Below are positions 63,901 through 64,000 of a stretch of 64,000 bases of DNA, in pieces. The notes under the pieces are model-generated. The model saw nothing but the letters and a program-made list of their open reading frames with translations. It was not told the origin of the DNA and did no database searches. Source of the stretch: Epiperipatus broadwayi (taxonomy: Eukaryota > Onychophora > Udeonychophora > Euonychophora > Peripatidae). The position numbers and the translations under genes were made by a program. The stretch's first letter is position 1; every line of letters begins with the position of its first letter. The DNA lies in NCBI GenBank assembly GCA_028023455.1, contig JAQFVV010012530.1:2176909-2240908 (forward strand), given 5' to 3'.

Positions 63901-64000
63901 TTAAACTGTAGTAATTGGCTATCTATACATACTGAACAGTGATAAATGCAAGAGATTGTGATCTGGTTAACTGATAATGCTGGTTCAGCACAAAATATTC

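Overview
This is a gene-poor, very AT-rich eukaryotic window built almost entirely of transposable elements and fold-back repeats. I found no convincing host protein-coding exon. The Ty3/gypsy-type LTR retrotransposons, APE-endonuclease LINEs, tRNA-headed repeat, MITEs and (TA)n/(AAT)n microsatellites point to an invertebrate animal. A lophotrochozoan such as a mollusc is my guess, at low confidence.

Layout. 1-9545: a long palindrome (arms about 950 bp) whose right arm is split by a gag-only LTR retrotransposon (element A, 1381-8941) with a tRNA-Pro-like primer site. 9546-12740: anonymous AT-rich DNA with one TATA-type promoter candidate. 12740-18930: fold-back repeat modules, a tRNA-Gly-derived sequence, long trinucleotide repeats and a 5'-truncated LINE (minus strand, 13821-16235). 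18985-27390: a decayed minus-strand gypsy element (element B) with 1.9 kb LTRs and recognisable gag, protease, RT, RNase H and integrase. 27405-30542: a probable solo LTR. 30708-38037: element C, two LTR copies around a 0.64 kb remnant; its left LTR carries 2.9 kb that the right one lacks. 38038-43410: no gene seen. 43415-46410: minus-strand LINE D, abutted by a fold-back repeat (46411-46665). 46700-49200: no gene seen. 49200-56545: plus-strand LINE E of the same family as D, split first by a solo-LTR-like insert (51052-53898, TSD TGTAT) and then by a compound fold-back repeat (54441-55603). 56546-60121: no gene seen. 60122-63082: a possible solo LTR. 63173-63900: a second large palindrome.

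The region records nested insertion. LTR elements landed in LINEs, in other LTRs and in (TA)n tracts, and inverted-repeat modules landed in LINEs. All coding relics carry stops or frameshifts, so nothing here looks able to move by itself. What stands out is the density of large inverted repeats, the repeated use of (TA)n as an insertion site, and a recurring fold-back repeat superfamily found at several places.
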